From positions 1-64,000 of the forward strand of contig JAGAUY010000002.1 of NCBI GenBank assembly GCA_017620525.1: DNA of 64,000 bases, written 5' to 3'. Origin of the DNA: Oscillospiraceae bacterium. Lineage in GTDB: Bacteria > Bacillota > Clostridia > Oscillospirales > Oscillospiraceae. Below are positions 7,072 to 14,578 of this stretch, one piece after another. The translations under genes and the position numbers were made by a program. The notes beneath the pieces are model-generated. The model ran no database searches. It was not told where the DNA came from and saw only the letters and a program-made list of their open reading frames with translations. The stretch's first letter is position 1. Each line of letters begins with the position of its first letter.

Positions 7072-7635
7072 CTATATTTTCGCGCCGGTCTGGCGGATCT
7101 TCTCCCGCAGGGACAGCAGATCATCAAAAGTCTCCGGACGTTTGCCCACATCCCGCAGCAGCGCAGAAGGATGGTACATGGCGGACATCCACACACCGTT
7201 CTTCTCGACCCAGGTACCATGCTCCCGGGTGATGCGGAAATCCGGATTGATCAGCCGCTTGGCAGCGACACGTCCAAGACAGACGATAATCTTTGGCTGG
7301 ATCAGCGCAACCTGATTGCGAAGATACGCAATGCAGGCATCCTGCTCTGTCTCCAGCGGATCCCGGTTTCGGGGCGGACGGCATTTGACGATGTTGGCAA
7401 TGTAGCAGTTTTCCCGGCTCAGATCGATGATGGACAGCATATCATCCAGCAGACGGCCGGCGGCACCCACAAAGGGTTCGCCCTTCAGGTCCTCCTGCTC
7501 ACCGGGGCCTTCGCCCACAAACATCACATCCGCATCTTTCGGGCCAACGCCGAAAACCACATGGTGTCTGGTCTCGCACAGGCCGCAGCGGGTGCACCCA
7601 AGGCACGTTTTCTCCAGAGTTTCCCAATCCATCAT
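7072..7635 (-). CDS. Type-4 (Fe-S) uracil-DNA glycosylase
   Basis: This 187-residue enzyme removes uracil from DNA after cytosine deamination. The N-terminus has Cys14 and Cys17, and Cys85 (in KCRPPRNRDP) and Cys101 complete the four ligands of the [4Fe-4S] cluster that defines family 4. Motif A is GEGPGEQED (residues 41-49) and motif B is the HPSALLR segment. Length is normal for the family. The ATG at 7635 follows GGAG at 9 nt; a second ATG directly after is possible. It is 2 nt downstream of the carboxypeptidase-like gene, so the two are probably co-transcribed from the promoter at 9207-9235. Confidence 0.93.
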   Translation of the reverse strand: MMDWETLEKTCLGCTRCGLCETRHHVVFGVGPKDADVMFVGEGPGEQEDLKGEPFVGAAGRLLDDMLSIIDLSRENCYIANIVKCRPPRNRDPLETEQDACIAYLRNQVALIQPKIIVCLGRVAAKRLINPDFRITREHGTWVEKNGVWMSAMYHPSALLRDVGKRPETFDDLLSLREKIRQTGAKI

Positions 7636-7637
7636 AG

Positions 7638-9125
7638 TCAGCGGCTCCTTCTGCGGCTCATTCTTCTCTTGCGGCGGCGCTTTCTCGCGAGGGACCGGCG
7701 CAGGTTGTTGACGAACAGATAAATCACCAGAGGCACCAGAATGATCAGACAGACAACCCCAAGGAACGACAGAATATCCTTCAGATTGGAGTCATCACGG
7801 GATGCCTTACTCTGGATATCCAGCGCGGAATCCGAAGTTGCCCGGACGGAAGACATGGCATACAGTTCCGTCTCCGCGATACAGGAGGTTCTGTACCAGA
7901 TCTGCAACGTCGCAATCTGCTGATCCATCTTGATCGGAGCAGTCAGGCCGCCTCCGATGACACTGTATTTCAGGATCAGATTGTCCAGCTTTGCCTCTGC
8001 CGGGAGCACCGCGTCCATAGACGCATGGCTCTGGCCGACCACCTGATTCTCACCGCCAGCGACGGTGAACTGGCTCATGGACTGGCCGTCATGAAGCAGA
8101 CGGCAGACCTTATAGCCGTCAAAGCCAAAGTCCAGCAGCTCCATGATCTCTTCGAAGTTGCCGTAATAGGTAACGGTGCCGCGGTCCGTATAGGTTCTGG
8201 TGCCGCCCAGAACAACACAGATCAGCGACAGGCCGTTCTTTTCCGCAGTCGCCACGATATGCGCGCCGGAGCTGGCAGAATAACTTTCCTTGCCGCCGGT
8301 GACATATTCATAGTTGAATTTGGGCACGATGGTCTGCTCAATCAGATAGTTGGTGGATTTCAGCTTTCTTTCTTCGGACTTATTGGTCACAGGCACATCA
8401 TAGCTGGTTGCCGCGAACAAGTCCCGGAAGGTGGAATTGCGCATGGCATATTCCGTAATGCGCACCAGGTCTCTGGCAGTGGTGTACTGATTGGCATCGT
8501 CCTGACCGTGACAGTTGGTGAACACCGTGCTGGTGCAGCCGATCTGCTTGGCATATTCGTTCATCTTGATGACAAAAGATGTCTCATTGCCTGCGATGTG
8601 CTCCGCAACAGAAAGGGCCGCGTCGTTGGCAGACACCAGGATCATACAGTTGAGCAGATCCCGCAGGGTCATGACTTCGCCTTCCTTCAGCTTCTGGTTT
8701 CGGGCGCCGGCAGGAAGGGAGGAGTAGCTTCGGGTGCTGATGGTCACATCGTCATCCAGATTGCCCTCTTCGATGGCAATGATGGCGGTCATGATCATGG
8801 TCAGCGCGCCGGGATAGAGCTTTACATCGGGATTGTAGGCATGCAGGACTGTTCCGGTATTTTTTTCATAGACAAACGCAGCCTGGGAAGTATCCAGCAT
8901 CCGTTCGCTGCCTCCCAGGGGCACCTGTGCTTCGATGGTGCGGCAGCCGCTGACAACGGACGCCGTGCCGTAGGCAGCCATGGGCGCCGTTTCCTCCACC
9001 GGGGATTGCGCCGCAGCGGGCTCCGTCTGCGCGGTGGGAGCTTCCGTATCCGCTGCAAAAACCGGAATGCAGACACTCTGCAGCAGCATCAGCAGCGCCA
9101 GACATAATGCTGATATTTTTTTCAT
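7638..9125 (-). CDS. D-alanyl-D-alanine carboxypeptidase homologue lacking catalytic SxxK and KTG motifs
   Basis: The product (about 495 residues) has a signal peptide, a PBP5-like domain, a C-terminal membrane helix and an Arg/Lys-rich tail of about 20 residues. The family fold is evident from LLNCMILVSANDAALSVAEH (the SxN motif intact). Where active enzymes have S-x-x-K this protein reads YPGALTMIMTA: the nucleophilic Ser is Ala and the Lys is Met. The KTG box is also lost (GGKESYSASSGA). It therefore should not cleave peptidoglycan stem peptides and may instead bind or organise the wall or a partner. The start at 9123-9125 follows GAGGT; a TTGACT-17-TATAAT promoter lies at 9207-9235. Confidence 0.85.
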   Translation of the reverse strand: MKKISALCLALLMLLQSVCIPVFAADTEAPTAQTEPAAAQSPVEETAPMAAYGTASVVSGCRTIEAQVPLGGSERMLDTSQAAFVYEKNTGTVLHAYNPDVKLYPGALTMIMTAIIAIEEGNLDDDVTISTRSYSSLPAGARNQKLKEGEVMTLRDLLNCMILVSANDAALSVAEHIAGNETSFVIKMNEYAKQIGCTSTVFTNCHGQDDANQYTTARDLVRITEYAMRNSTFRDLFAATSYDVPVTNKSEERKLKSTNYLIEQTIVPKFNYEYVTGGKESYSASSGAHIVATAEKNGLSLICVVLGGTRTYTDRGTVTYYGNFEEIMELLDFGFDGYKVCRLLHDGQSMSQFTVAGGENQVVGQSHASMDAVLPAEAKLDNLILKYSVIGGGLTAPIKMDQQIATLQIWYRTSCIAETELYAMSSVRATSDSALDIQSKASRDDSNLKDILSFLGVVCLIILVPLVIYLFVNNLRRSLARKRRRKRRMSRRRSR

Positions 9126-9155
9126 AAATCTACCTCGATACATGGCACACCGGAC

Positions 9156-9184
9156 TTGTCCGGAGGGGAAAAATCGTGTATAAT
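9156..9184 (+). promoter_or_regulatory. Possible rightward promoter for the ComEA-like operon
   Basis: TTGTCC (9156-9161) and TATAAT (9179-9184) are 17 bp apart on the plus strand, 70 nt before the ComEA-like gene. The -35 is weak, so this is tentative. Confidence 0.45.
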
Positions 9185-9206
9185 GGAGTACAATATAATG
9201 GCTTAT

Positions 9207-9235
9207 ATTATATCAGCTTTTGTCATTGTAGTCAA
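9207..9235 (-). promoter_or_regulatory. Leftward promoter for the carboxypeptidase-like/UDG/thioredoxin genes
   Basis: On the minus strand TTGACT (9230-9235) and TATAAT (9207-9212) are separated by 17 bp, about 80 nt before the start of the carboxypeptidase-like gene. Confidence 0.8.
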
Positions 9236-9253
9236 TGCGGGAGGATTATTCCA

Positions 9254-9622
9254 ATGAAAAAACCGTTTTTCCCCTTTCTGTTGGTCATAACATTCGCTTT
9301 TGTCGGGTTTTTGGGCGGTTTCTTCACGGGACGCAATATCAACCGCACACCGGTCAGGATCACTGCCGCCACTGTTGCCTGCACAGCGTCAGAACCCGAA
9401 GCAAGTGCAGAACCCAAAAAGCCTCCGCTCGTCGATATCAACACCGCCACATCTGACCAGCTTCAGACGCTGCCCGGAATTGGGGCCGTACTTGCGCAGC
9501 GAATCATTGACTACAGAACCGAAAACGGTCAATTTCGGACCGTCGGAGACCTGACCAATGTCAGCGGTATAGGCATTGGAACACTGGAAGAACTTCTCGA
9601 CCTGATCACAGTAGGAGGATGA
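9254..9622 (+). CDS. ComEA-like membrane protein with helix-hairpin-helix domain
   Basis: This 122-residue protein starts at ATG 9254 after GGGAGGATT. Residues ~5-25 form one membrane helix. After a short linker, residues ~60-122 carry two helix-hairpin-helix motifs (DINTATSDQLQTLPGIGAVLAQRI and LTNVSGIGIGTLEELL), the DNA-binding unit of the competence protein ComEA. The SLBB domain found in full ComEA is missing, so the protein is short. It is followed after 4 nt by the response-regulator gene, an unusual neighbour; no comEB or comEC is visible. It may bind DNA outside the membrane during uptake, but other HhH roles are possible. Confidence 0.8.
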   Translation: MKKPFFPFLLVITFAFVGFLGGFFTGRNINRTPVRITAATVACTASEPEASAEPKKPPLVDINTATSDQLQTLPGIGAVLAQRIIDYRTENGQFRTVGDLTNVSGIGIGTLEELLDLITVGG

Positions 9623-9626
9623 TAAT

Positions 9627-10310
9627 ATGAAAATACTGGTTGTTGACGATGAAGCCCTGCTGGTCAAGGGCATCCGCTTCAATCTGCAGAACGAGGGATA
9701 TGAGGTCATCACCGGTTCCAACGGCCTTGAGGCTGTGGACCAGGTGCGCCAGCAGAATCCCGATCTGGTTGTTCTGGATGTGATGATGCCGGAGATGGAC
9801 GGTCTGACTGCCTGCGGAAAGATCCGGGAATTTTCCGATGTTCCCATCATCATGCTCACCGCCAAGACCGATGATATGGACAAGCTTCTCGGCTTTGATC
9901 ACGGTGTGGACGACTATCTGACCAAACCCTTCAACATCCTGGAACTGAAGGCCCGCATCCGCGCGCTGCTGCGAAGAGCAGGTCCCGCTGCTGTCAAAAA
10001 GGAAAGCGCCAACACCCTGACCATCGGCACCATCTCTCTTGACCTGAATGCCCGAAACGCGTACCGTTCCGGTACTCTGGTGGATCTGACCGCCAAGGAA
10101 TTTGACGTCATTGAATTTCTCATGCGCAATCCCAACCGCGTCTACTCCCGGGAAGCACTGCTCGACACCATCTGGACCTACGAATACCGCAGCGACATCC
10201 GCACCGTGGATGTCCACATCCGCAGACTCCGTGAAAAGCTGGAAGAAAATCCTGCAGAACCCAAATACATTCTGACGAAGTGGGGCGTTGGCTATTATTT
10301 CCGCAAATGA
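9627..10310 (+). CDS. OmpR/PhoB-family response regulator
   Basis: The 227-residue protein has a receiver domain (1-120) with acidic residues Asp7 and Asp8, phosphoacceptor Asp51 (VVLDVMMPEMDG) and the conserved Lys in YLTKPF. A winged-helix DNA-binding domain follows (about 130-227; TAKEFDVIEFLMRNPNRVYSRE is split by the helix-turn-helix, ending TVDVHIRRLREKL and WGVGYYF). The start follows GTAGGAGGATGATAAT. It overlaps the downstream histidine kinase gene, so the pair forms a two-component system. The regulon is not evident, though a GerMN lipoprotein is in the same operon. Confidence 0.95.
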   Translation: MKILVVDDEALLVKGIRFNLQNEGYEVITGSNGLEAVDQVRQQNPDLVVLDVMMPEMDGLTACGKIREFSDVPIIMLTAKTDDMDKLLGFDHGVDDYLTKPFNILELKARIRALLRRAGPAAVKKESANTLTIGTISLDLNARNAYRSGTLVDLTAKEFDVIEFLMRNPNRVYSREALLDTIWTYEYRSDIRTVDVHIRRLREKLEENPAEPKYILTKWGVGYYFRK

Positions 10311-11739
10311 CACTCCGGCCTATCGCCGGTATACCAATTCACAGCTGCGCTATGCGATGATCTATGTGGTCATCACATTTGTTGTGCTGCTCTTTTTGAA
10401 TATCTACTGCTCCGAAACCAGCCAGAATCTGTTCTACGAAAGTAAGAAGGCCTCCATGATCGAAAAATGCCTGCTTGCTTCGGACGAAATCGCGAAACTG
10501 GAAGTTGTGAATTCCACCACCGTATCCGGTACCGTCGAGCAGCTGGGCAGTCTGAAGGTCACCCGGCTGATCGTTACCGACCAGAACGGCTGTGCCGTAT
10601 ATGACAGCTATGGCGCTGCGGTGGGCAGTTATGCTTTGCTGCCGGAGATCGTTCAGTCCATGGACGGCAAAGGTTACGACGTTTTCACCTGCCAGTACCG
10701 GCACATGGATGGCTCCATTCAGTCCCATGCTGCTACCCCTGTAGTCTCTTACGGTACCATCATCGGCTGCGTGTATATGATGGAGCACGACAGCTCCCAG
10801 GGCATTCTGATCCAGTCCCTCCAGCAGACAATCCTGCAGATCACGCTGATCCTGGAGATCATCCTGGTCCTCTTCTCCCTGGCTTTTTCAAATACCTTTT
10901 CCAGACGCCTGCGCCACATCATGACCTCCATGAGGATCATCCAGCAGGGCGACTACACCCACAAGGTAAAGCTGAACGGCCACGACGAGCTTTCCTTCCT
11001 GGGCCATGAGTTCAACGATCTGACAGACCGGCTTCAGACCTCCGAGCAGAAGCGCCGCCGGTTCGTCTCCGACGCTTCCCATGAGCTGAAGACACCTCTG
11101 GCATCCATCAAGCTGCTGACTGACTCCATTTTGCAAAATGACATGGATATGGAGACCGTCCGTGAATTCGTCGGCGACATTGGCGATGAGGCCGAGCGTC
11201 TCAACCGCATGACCGCCAAGCTGCTGTCCCTGACCAAAGTTGACGGGCACCCGGAAGAGGACTGCGAGATCATCAACATGGCGCCTACGATCGACCGGGT
11301 GGTGCGGATGCTCTCCACCATCGCCGCCCAGAATGAGATCACCCTGGAACTCCATCTGAACGAGGATTGTCCCATTCTGATCCTGGAGGACGACCTGTAT
11401 CAGATCGTCTTCAACCTGATTGAAAACGGCATCAAATACAATATGCCCGGCGGAAAACTGACCGTCACGCTGAGCCGTCAGGACGAAAATGCGGTTCTCA
11501 TCGTATCCGATACCGGTGTCGGCATTCCTGAGGATGCGCTGGAGCATATTTTTGAGCGGTTCTATCGCGTGGACAAGGCCCGCTCCCGAGCCACCGGCGG
11601 CAGCGGACTCGGCCTTTCCATCGTCCGTGCCATCGTTCAGCGCAACCGCGGCGAGATCTTTGTTGAAAGCACCATCGACCAGGGCACGACCTTTACCGTC
11701 AGCTTCCCGCTGTTTGATACGGAGGTGGAAGAAGAATGA
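10288..11739 (+). CDS. Membrane sensor histidine kinase
   Basis: Partner kinase of the preceding regulator. Two membrane helices (about 22-40 and 180-202) flank an extracytoplasmic sensor domain of ~135 residues. A HAMP segment leads to the HisKA domain with phosphoacceptor His265 (SDASHELKTPLAS) and a C-terminal HATPase with N box (NLIENGIKYN), G1 (DTGVGIP), F box (FERFYRVDKARSR) and G2 (GGSGLGLSI). The frame opens with a TTG at 10288 inside the regulator gene; a later ATG at 10357 would cut into the first membrane helix, so the TTG is preferred. It overlaps the next gene by 4 nt. The PhoR-like architecture is clear, the signal unknown. Confidence 0.92.
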   Translation: MAIISANDTPAYRRYTNSQLRYAMIYVVITFVVLLFLNIYCSETSQNLFYESKKASMIEKCLLASDEIAKLEVVNSTTVSGTVEQLGSLKVTRLIVTDQNGCAVYDSYGAAVGSYALLPEIVQSMDGKGYDVFTCQYRHMDGSIQSHAATPVVSYGTIIGCVYMMEHDSSQGILIQSLQQTILQITLILEIILVLFSLAFSNTFSRRLRHIMTSMRIIQQGDYTHKVKLNGHDELSFLGHEFNDLTDRLQTSEQKRRRFVSDASHELKTPLASIKLLTDSILQNDMDMETVREFVGDIGDEAERLNRMTAKLLSLTKVDGHPEEDCEIINMAPTIDRVVRMLSTIAAQNEITLELHLNEDCPILILEDDLYQIVFNLIENGIKYNMPGGKLTVTLSRQDENAVLIVSDTGVGIPEDALEHIFERFYRVDKARSRATGGSGLGLSIVRAIVQRNRGEIFVESTIDQGTTFTVSFPLFDTEVEEE

Positions 11740-12260
11740 AACGATATGCCGCATCCATGCTGCTGATCCTCTGGACCATCAGCCTGTGCGCCTGTTCTTT
11801 CCCCCAGGCTGCAGGAAACGATCCTGTGACCTTTTATTATCCCTGGGCCGATCTGAACGCTGCCATGGAACTGGATCCGGGATGCACCGCCATCACTGCC
11901 GAGGAGCGGGACATCTCCGGCCGGCGGGACAGTCTGAGCTATCTGCTCTCACTCTACTTCAGAGGTCCTCTGGATTCTTCTCTGAATTCCCCCTTCCCTG
12001 CCGGCACTTCCCTTCTGAACCTGCAGCAGGAAGATTCCACCCTGATCATCACCCTGAGCACCGCTTTCGCGCAGCTCAAAGGAATCGATCTGACCATCGC
12101 CTGTAACTGCCTCGCCCAGACCTGCTTTGAACTGTCCGTCGTGCAGGAAGTTCTGATCCAGACTTCTCAGGATGACGCCGAGACGGCTGTCAGCGTCAGC
12201 ATTGGAAGAAACAATTCCCTGCTGACGGATACTATTCCCCAAACGACCCCCACAGAATAA
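11736..12260 (+). CDS. GerMN-domain lipoprotein
   Basis: The 174-residue product has a lipoprotein signal (lipobox around LCACS) and a single GerMN domain with its hallmark central segment GPLDSSLNSPFPAGTSLLNL. GerM-type domains occur in membrane-anchored proteins of sporulation and cell-wall processes. The gene begins within the stop of the histidine kinase (ATGA overlap), so regulator, kinase and lipoprotein form one operon. LpqB-like GerMN lipoproteins elsewhere also accompany two-component kinases and modulate them, so this may be an accessory sensor; that is inference. Confidence 0.85.
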   Translation: MKRYAASMLLILWTISLCACSFPQAAGNDPVTFYYPWADLNAAMELDPGCTAITAEERDISGRRDSLSYLLSLYFRGPLDSSLNSPFPAGTSLLNLQQEDSTLIITLSTAFAQLKGIDLTIACNCLAQTCFELSVVQEVLIQTSQDDAETAVSVSIGRNNSLLTDTIPQTTPTE

Positions 12261-12277
12261 TGATTTGGAGGCTTTCT

Positions 12278-13033
12278 ATGAAATTCATCTCCTGGAACGT
12301 AAATGGCCTGCGCGCCTGCATGGGCAAAGGCTGGCAGGAAATATTTGACACGCTGAACGCGGATTTCTTCTGCCTGCAGGAAACCAAGCTACAGGCAGGT
12401 CAGATCGATCTGGACCTGCCCGGCTACGAGCAGTACTGGAACTATGCCGAAAAGAAAGGCTATTCCGGCACGGCAATCTTCACCAGGCACCACCCGCTTT
12501 CCGTTCGTTACGGTGTGGGTGTACCGGAACTGGATACCGAAGGACGGCTGATCACCCTGGAATATCCGCAGTTTTACATTGTCACCTGCTATACCCCCAA
12601 TGCCCAGCGGGAGCTTGCCCGGATCGACCACCGCCTGAAATGGGACGAAGCATTCCGCAGTTATCTGTCCGGACTGGATCAGAAAAAGCCCGTCATCATC
12701 TGCGGTGACCTGAATGTGGCGCACCAGGAGATTGACCTGAAGAATCCCAAGTCCAACCGCGGCAATGCCGGCTTCTCCGATGAGGAGCGGGAAAGCTTCA
12801 CCAAAACCCTGGCAGCGGGCTTTACGGATTCTTTCCGGTATCTGTATCCCGATGCCACCGGAGCCTATACCTGGTGGAGCTACATGTTCAAAGCCCGGGA
12901 GAAGAACGCAGGCTGGCGCATCGATTATTTCCTGGTCTCCGACCGGATCAAAGACCACATCACAGCCGCACCGATCTACAACGAGGTCATGGGTTCCGAC
13001 CACTGCCCCGTAGGCCTGGAACTGAACATCTGA
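12278..13033 (+). CDS. xth: Exodeoxyribonuclease III (AP endonuclease)
   Basis: A 251-residue enzyme of the EEP fold. It cuts the backbone 5' of abasic sites and removes 3' blocking groups in base-excision repair. Visible motifs are FISWNVNGLRA at the start, LQETKLQ with the metal-binding Glu, GDLNVAHQEIDL, RIDYFLVSD and the terminal SDHCPVGLEL. The ATG at 12278 follows TTGGAGGCTTTCT and is preferred to the upstream in-frame codons from 12260. It lies 17 nt after the GerMN gene and is closed by a terminator. The type-4 uracil-DNA glycosylase nearby would supply its substrate. Confidence 0.95.
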   Translation: MKFISWNVNGLRACMGKGWQEIFDTLNADFFCLQETKLQAGQIDLDLPGYEQYWNYAEKKGYSGTAIFTRHHPLSVRYGVGVPELDTEGRLITLEYPQFYIVTCYTPNAQRELARIDHRLKWDEAFRSYLSGLDQKKPVIICGDLNVAHQEIDLKNPKSNRGNAGFSDEERESFTKTLAAGFTDSFRYLYPDATGAYTWWSYMFKAREKNAGWRIDYFLVSDRIKDHITAAPIYNEVMGSDHCPVGLELNI

Positions 13034-13041
13034 CGCAAACC

Positions 13042-13064
13042 AAAGGACGGCGATGCCGTCCTTT
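13042..13064. terminator. Bidirectional terminator between xth and a hypothetical gene
   Basis: A 10-bp stem, AAAGGACGGC with GCCGTCCTTT, has a 3-nt loop. It follows the xth stop and overlaps the stop codon of the opposing gene. Confidence 0.8.
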
Positions 13065-13446
13065 ATTGCTTGATCACGATGCCCAGCTGTCCCGACTGAC
13101 GTTCCAGAAATGCGTCCTTCAGCTTCGCCAGATACGCAAACGGCTCATCCGGATAGATCGGAACAAATTTCCCCTCTGCCCGGTCATGCACTGCCTGCAG
13201 CTGAAATAGCGGTACGCCCTCCCCGAAGTATTTGACCGGAATCCTTTTCTCAAGGCCGAAGCTTCCGTCAACCGGCACCAGAACGCCGAGGTTTTCCTGA
13301 CGGCCGCCGCAGGTGACCATCAGCCTGTACACCACCGCGCCGGTCAGGTCACACCGGCAGGAAAAGGAATGGTACAGTCCCTGACGCCGGACTGTGACCG
13401 TGCCGATGGTTTTGCTCCCCTGCGCCAGTTCATAGGTTCCTTCCAT
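13063..13446 (-). CDS. Hypothetical protein, 127 residues
   Basis: I do not recognise this family. The protein is soluble, without signal peptide or membrane helices. Its middle reads like a short beta-sandwich, and two regions stand out: GTVTVRRQGLYHSFSCRCDL and LGVLVPVDGSFGLEKRIPVK. The ATG at 13444-13446 is the best start because it follows AAGGGGTGAT; that ribosome-binding site lies in the 3' arm of a hairpin at 13454-13483 which also looks like the terminator of the upstream mazF. The frame continues upstream to 13611 across mazF, which is unlikely to be translated. Downstream it shares a terminator with xth. Confidence 0.7.
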   Translation of the reverse strand: MEGTYELAQGSKTIGTVTVRRQGLYHSFSCRCDLTGAVVYRLMVTCGGRQENLGVLVPVDGSFGLEKRIPVKYFGEGVPLFQLQAVHDRAEGKFVPIYPDEPFAYLAKLKDAFLERQSGQLGIVIKQ

Positions 13447-13453
13447 AAAAATC

Positions 13454-13483
13454 ACCCCTTGCCAAAGCTTATGCGGCAAGGGG
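13454..13483 (-). terminator. Hairpin after mazF whose 3' arm holds the next gene's ribosome-binding site
   Basis: On the minus strand ACCCCTTGCC pairs with GGCAAGGGGT, followed by GATTTTT and then the ATG of the next gene. It can act as a terminator and also hides the AAGGGG ribosome-binding site. Confidence 0.65.
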
Positions 13484-13498
13484 TATTCATTTTCCATA

Positions 13499-13864
13499 TT
13501 AGGTAATTCTTCCGTCATGCAGGCCAAAACTGACTGCGATGGCATCATCCACCAGCAGCATCTGCTTTTCATCCAGCCGCCCCATGTGCTCACGCAGCCG
13601 TTTTTTATCAATTGTGCGGATCTGCTCGAGCAAAATGACTGAATCCTTGCTCAGACCGACACTTCCTCCGGCGATGTTGATATGTGTGGGCAGTCTGGCC
13701 TTTCCCGTCTGACTGGTGATGGCAGCGGCGATGACCGTGGGAGAATGACGGTTTCCCGTATCGTTCTGCACGATGAGGACAGGTCGGGTTCCACCCTGCT
13801 CACTGCCCACCACCGGAGACAGATCCGCATAGAAAATATCGCCCCGTTTGACTGATGCGTCCAT
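13499..13864 (-). CDS. mazF: MazF/PemK-family endoribonuclease toxin
   Basis: The 121-residue protein matches the MazF/NdoA toxin fold: [21 protein letters not shown] at the start, [19 protein letters not shown] and LPTHINI, then [20 protein letters not shown]. Such toxins cut mRNA at short sequences and are held in check by a MazE antitoxin encoded just upstream. No MazE-like gene is visible here: upstream lie a lipoprotein and nnrD. In Bacillus the gene order is a lipoprotein (ydcC), alr, mazE, mazF, so alr and mazE appear to be lost or moved. The ATG at 13862-13864 is chosen because it follows GGAG at a workable distance; a GTG at 13873 is also possible. Confidence 0.9.
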   Translation of the reverse strand: MDASVKRGDIFYADLSPVVGSEQGGTRPVLIVQNDTGNRHSPTVIAAAITSQTGKARLPTHINIAGGSVGLSKDSVILLEQIRTIDKKRLREHMGRLDEKQMLLVDDAIAVSFGLHDGRIT

Positions 13865-14005
13865 GTGCTTCACACTCCGTAGCTTATCTTCCTGCGCTAC
13901 CGGATCCTTCCTTATGTAACGCAGCTTATCCCTATTGTCCCACGCTCAAAGGAAAAATATACGGTGCCCAGGGCAATAAATCCTATGCCCGGATCCGCCG
14001 GATTG

Positions 14006-14566
14006 CTACAAAATCGTGAAATTACTGACCTCCATCGCCACGATCCGCCGCCCGTCATAGCTGATTTGGGCGCGCAGAGGCCTGTCCTGGTCATCCAGCC
14101 AGATGTCCAGATGCAGCGCATCCTCTTCATAGCTGTCATCGATGGACAGATGGAGCAGTTTCTCTTCAACAACGCAGTCGGTCAGGTATCCACCCAGCAG
14201 CGTCTTGACTAAAATCCACGGACCGCTGACCGGAGTCACCTGCCCATCTGCCAGAAGTTCAAATGCCAGCGCCGTGTCATCAAAAGTCAGTTTGCCGCCC
14301 TCGGCGCTGATGGTGCCGGTGATGCCGGCAATGGTCTCAGGCTGTGTGACGGAAAAGGTAACGTTTCCGTCATTGTCGCATACGCAGTTCATGCCGAATG
14401 TATACAGCTTGTCTCCATAGTCCGCCGTGATCACCGTGTCGAAGCTGAATCCCAGAGATCCCAGCAGGTCCGCCCGGAGCGCCATGGCCCGGTCCATCTG
14501 AGGGCGCTTCCCGGTGCAGCCGGTGAGTAACAGGATGCATATCAGCGCAGCCACCACTTTTTTCAA
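14006..14566 (-). CDS. Putative lipoprotein, LolA/YdcC-like
   Basis: The 186-residue product has a lipoprotein signal with lipobox LLTGC (Cys17). The rest is beta-rich (GNVTFSVTQPETIAGITGTIS, LHLDIWLDDQDRPLRAQISYDGRRIVAMEVSNF), consistent with a half-barrel of the outer-membrane-lipoprotein-sorting (LolA) or YdcC type. In Bacillus, ydcC sits in the same neighbourhood between acpS and alr-mazEF and belongs to the sporulation regulon, which matches the position here between nnrD and mazF. It starts 12 nt after the nnrD stop, so the two are co-transcribed. The exact function is unknown; the synteny argument is inference. Confidence 0.7.
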   Translation of the reverse strand: MKKVVAALICILLLTGCTGKRPQMDRAMALRADLLGSLGFSFDTVITADYGDKLYTFGMNCVCDNDGNVTFSVTQPETIAGITGTISAEGGKLTFDDTALAFELLADGQVTPVSGPWILVKTLLGGYLTDCVVEEKLLHLSIDDSYEEDALHLDIWLDDQDRPLRAQISYDGRRIVAMEVSNFTIL

Positions 14567-14578
14567 TTGAATCCCGCC

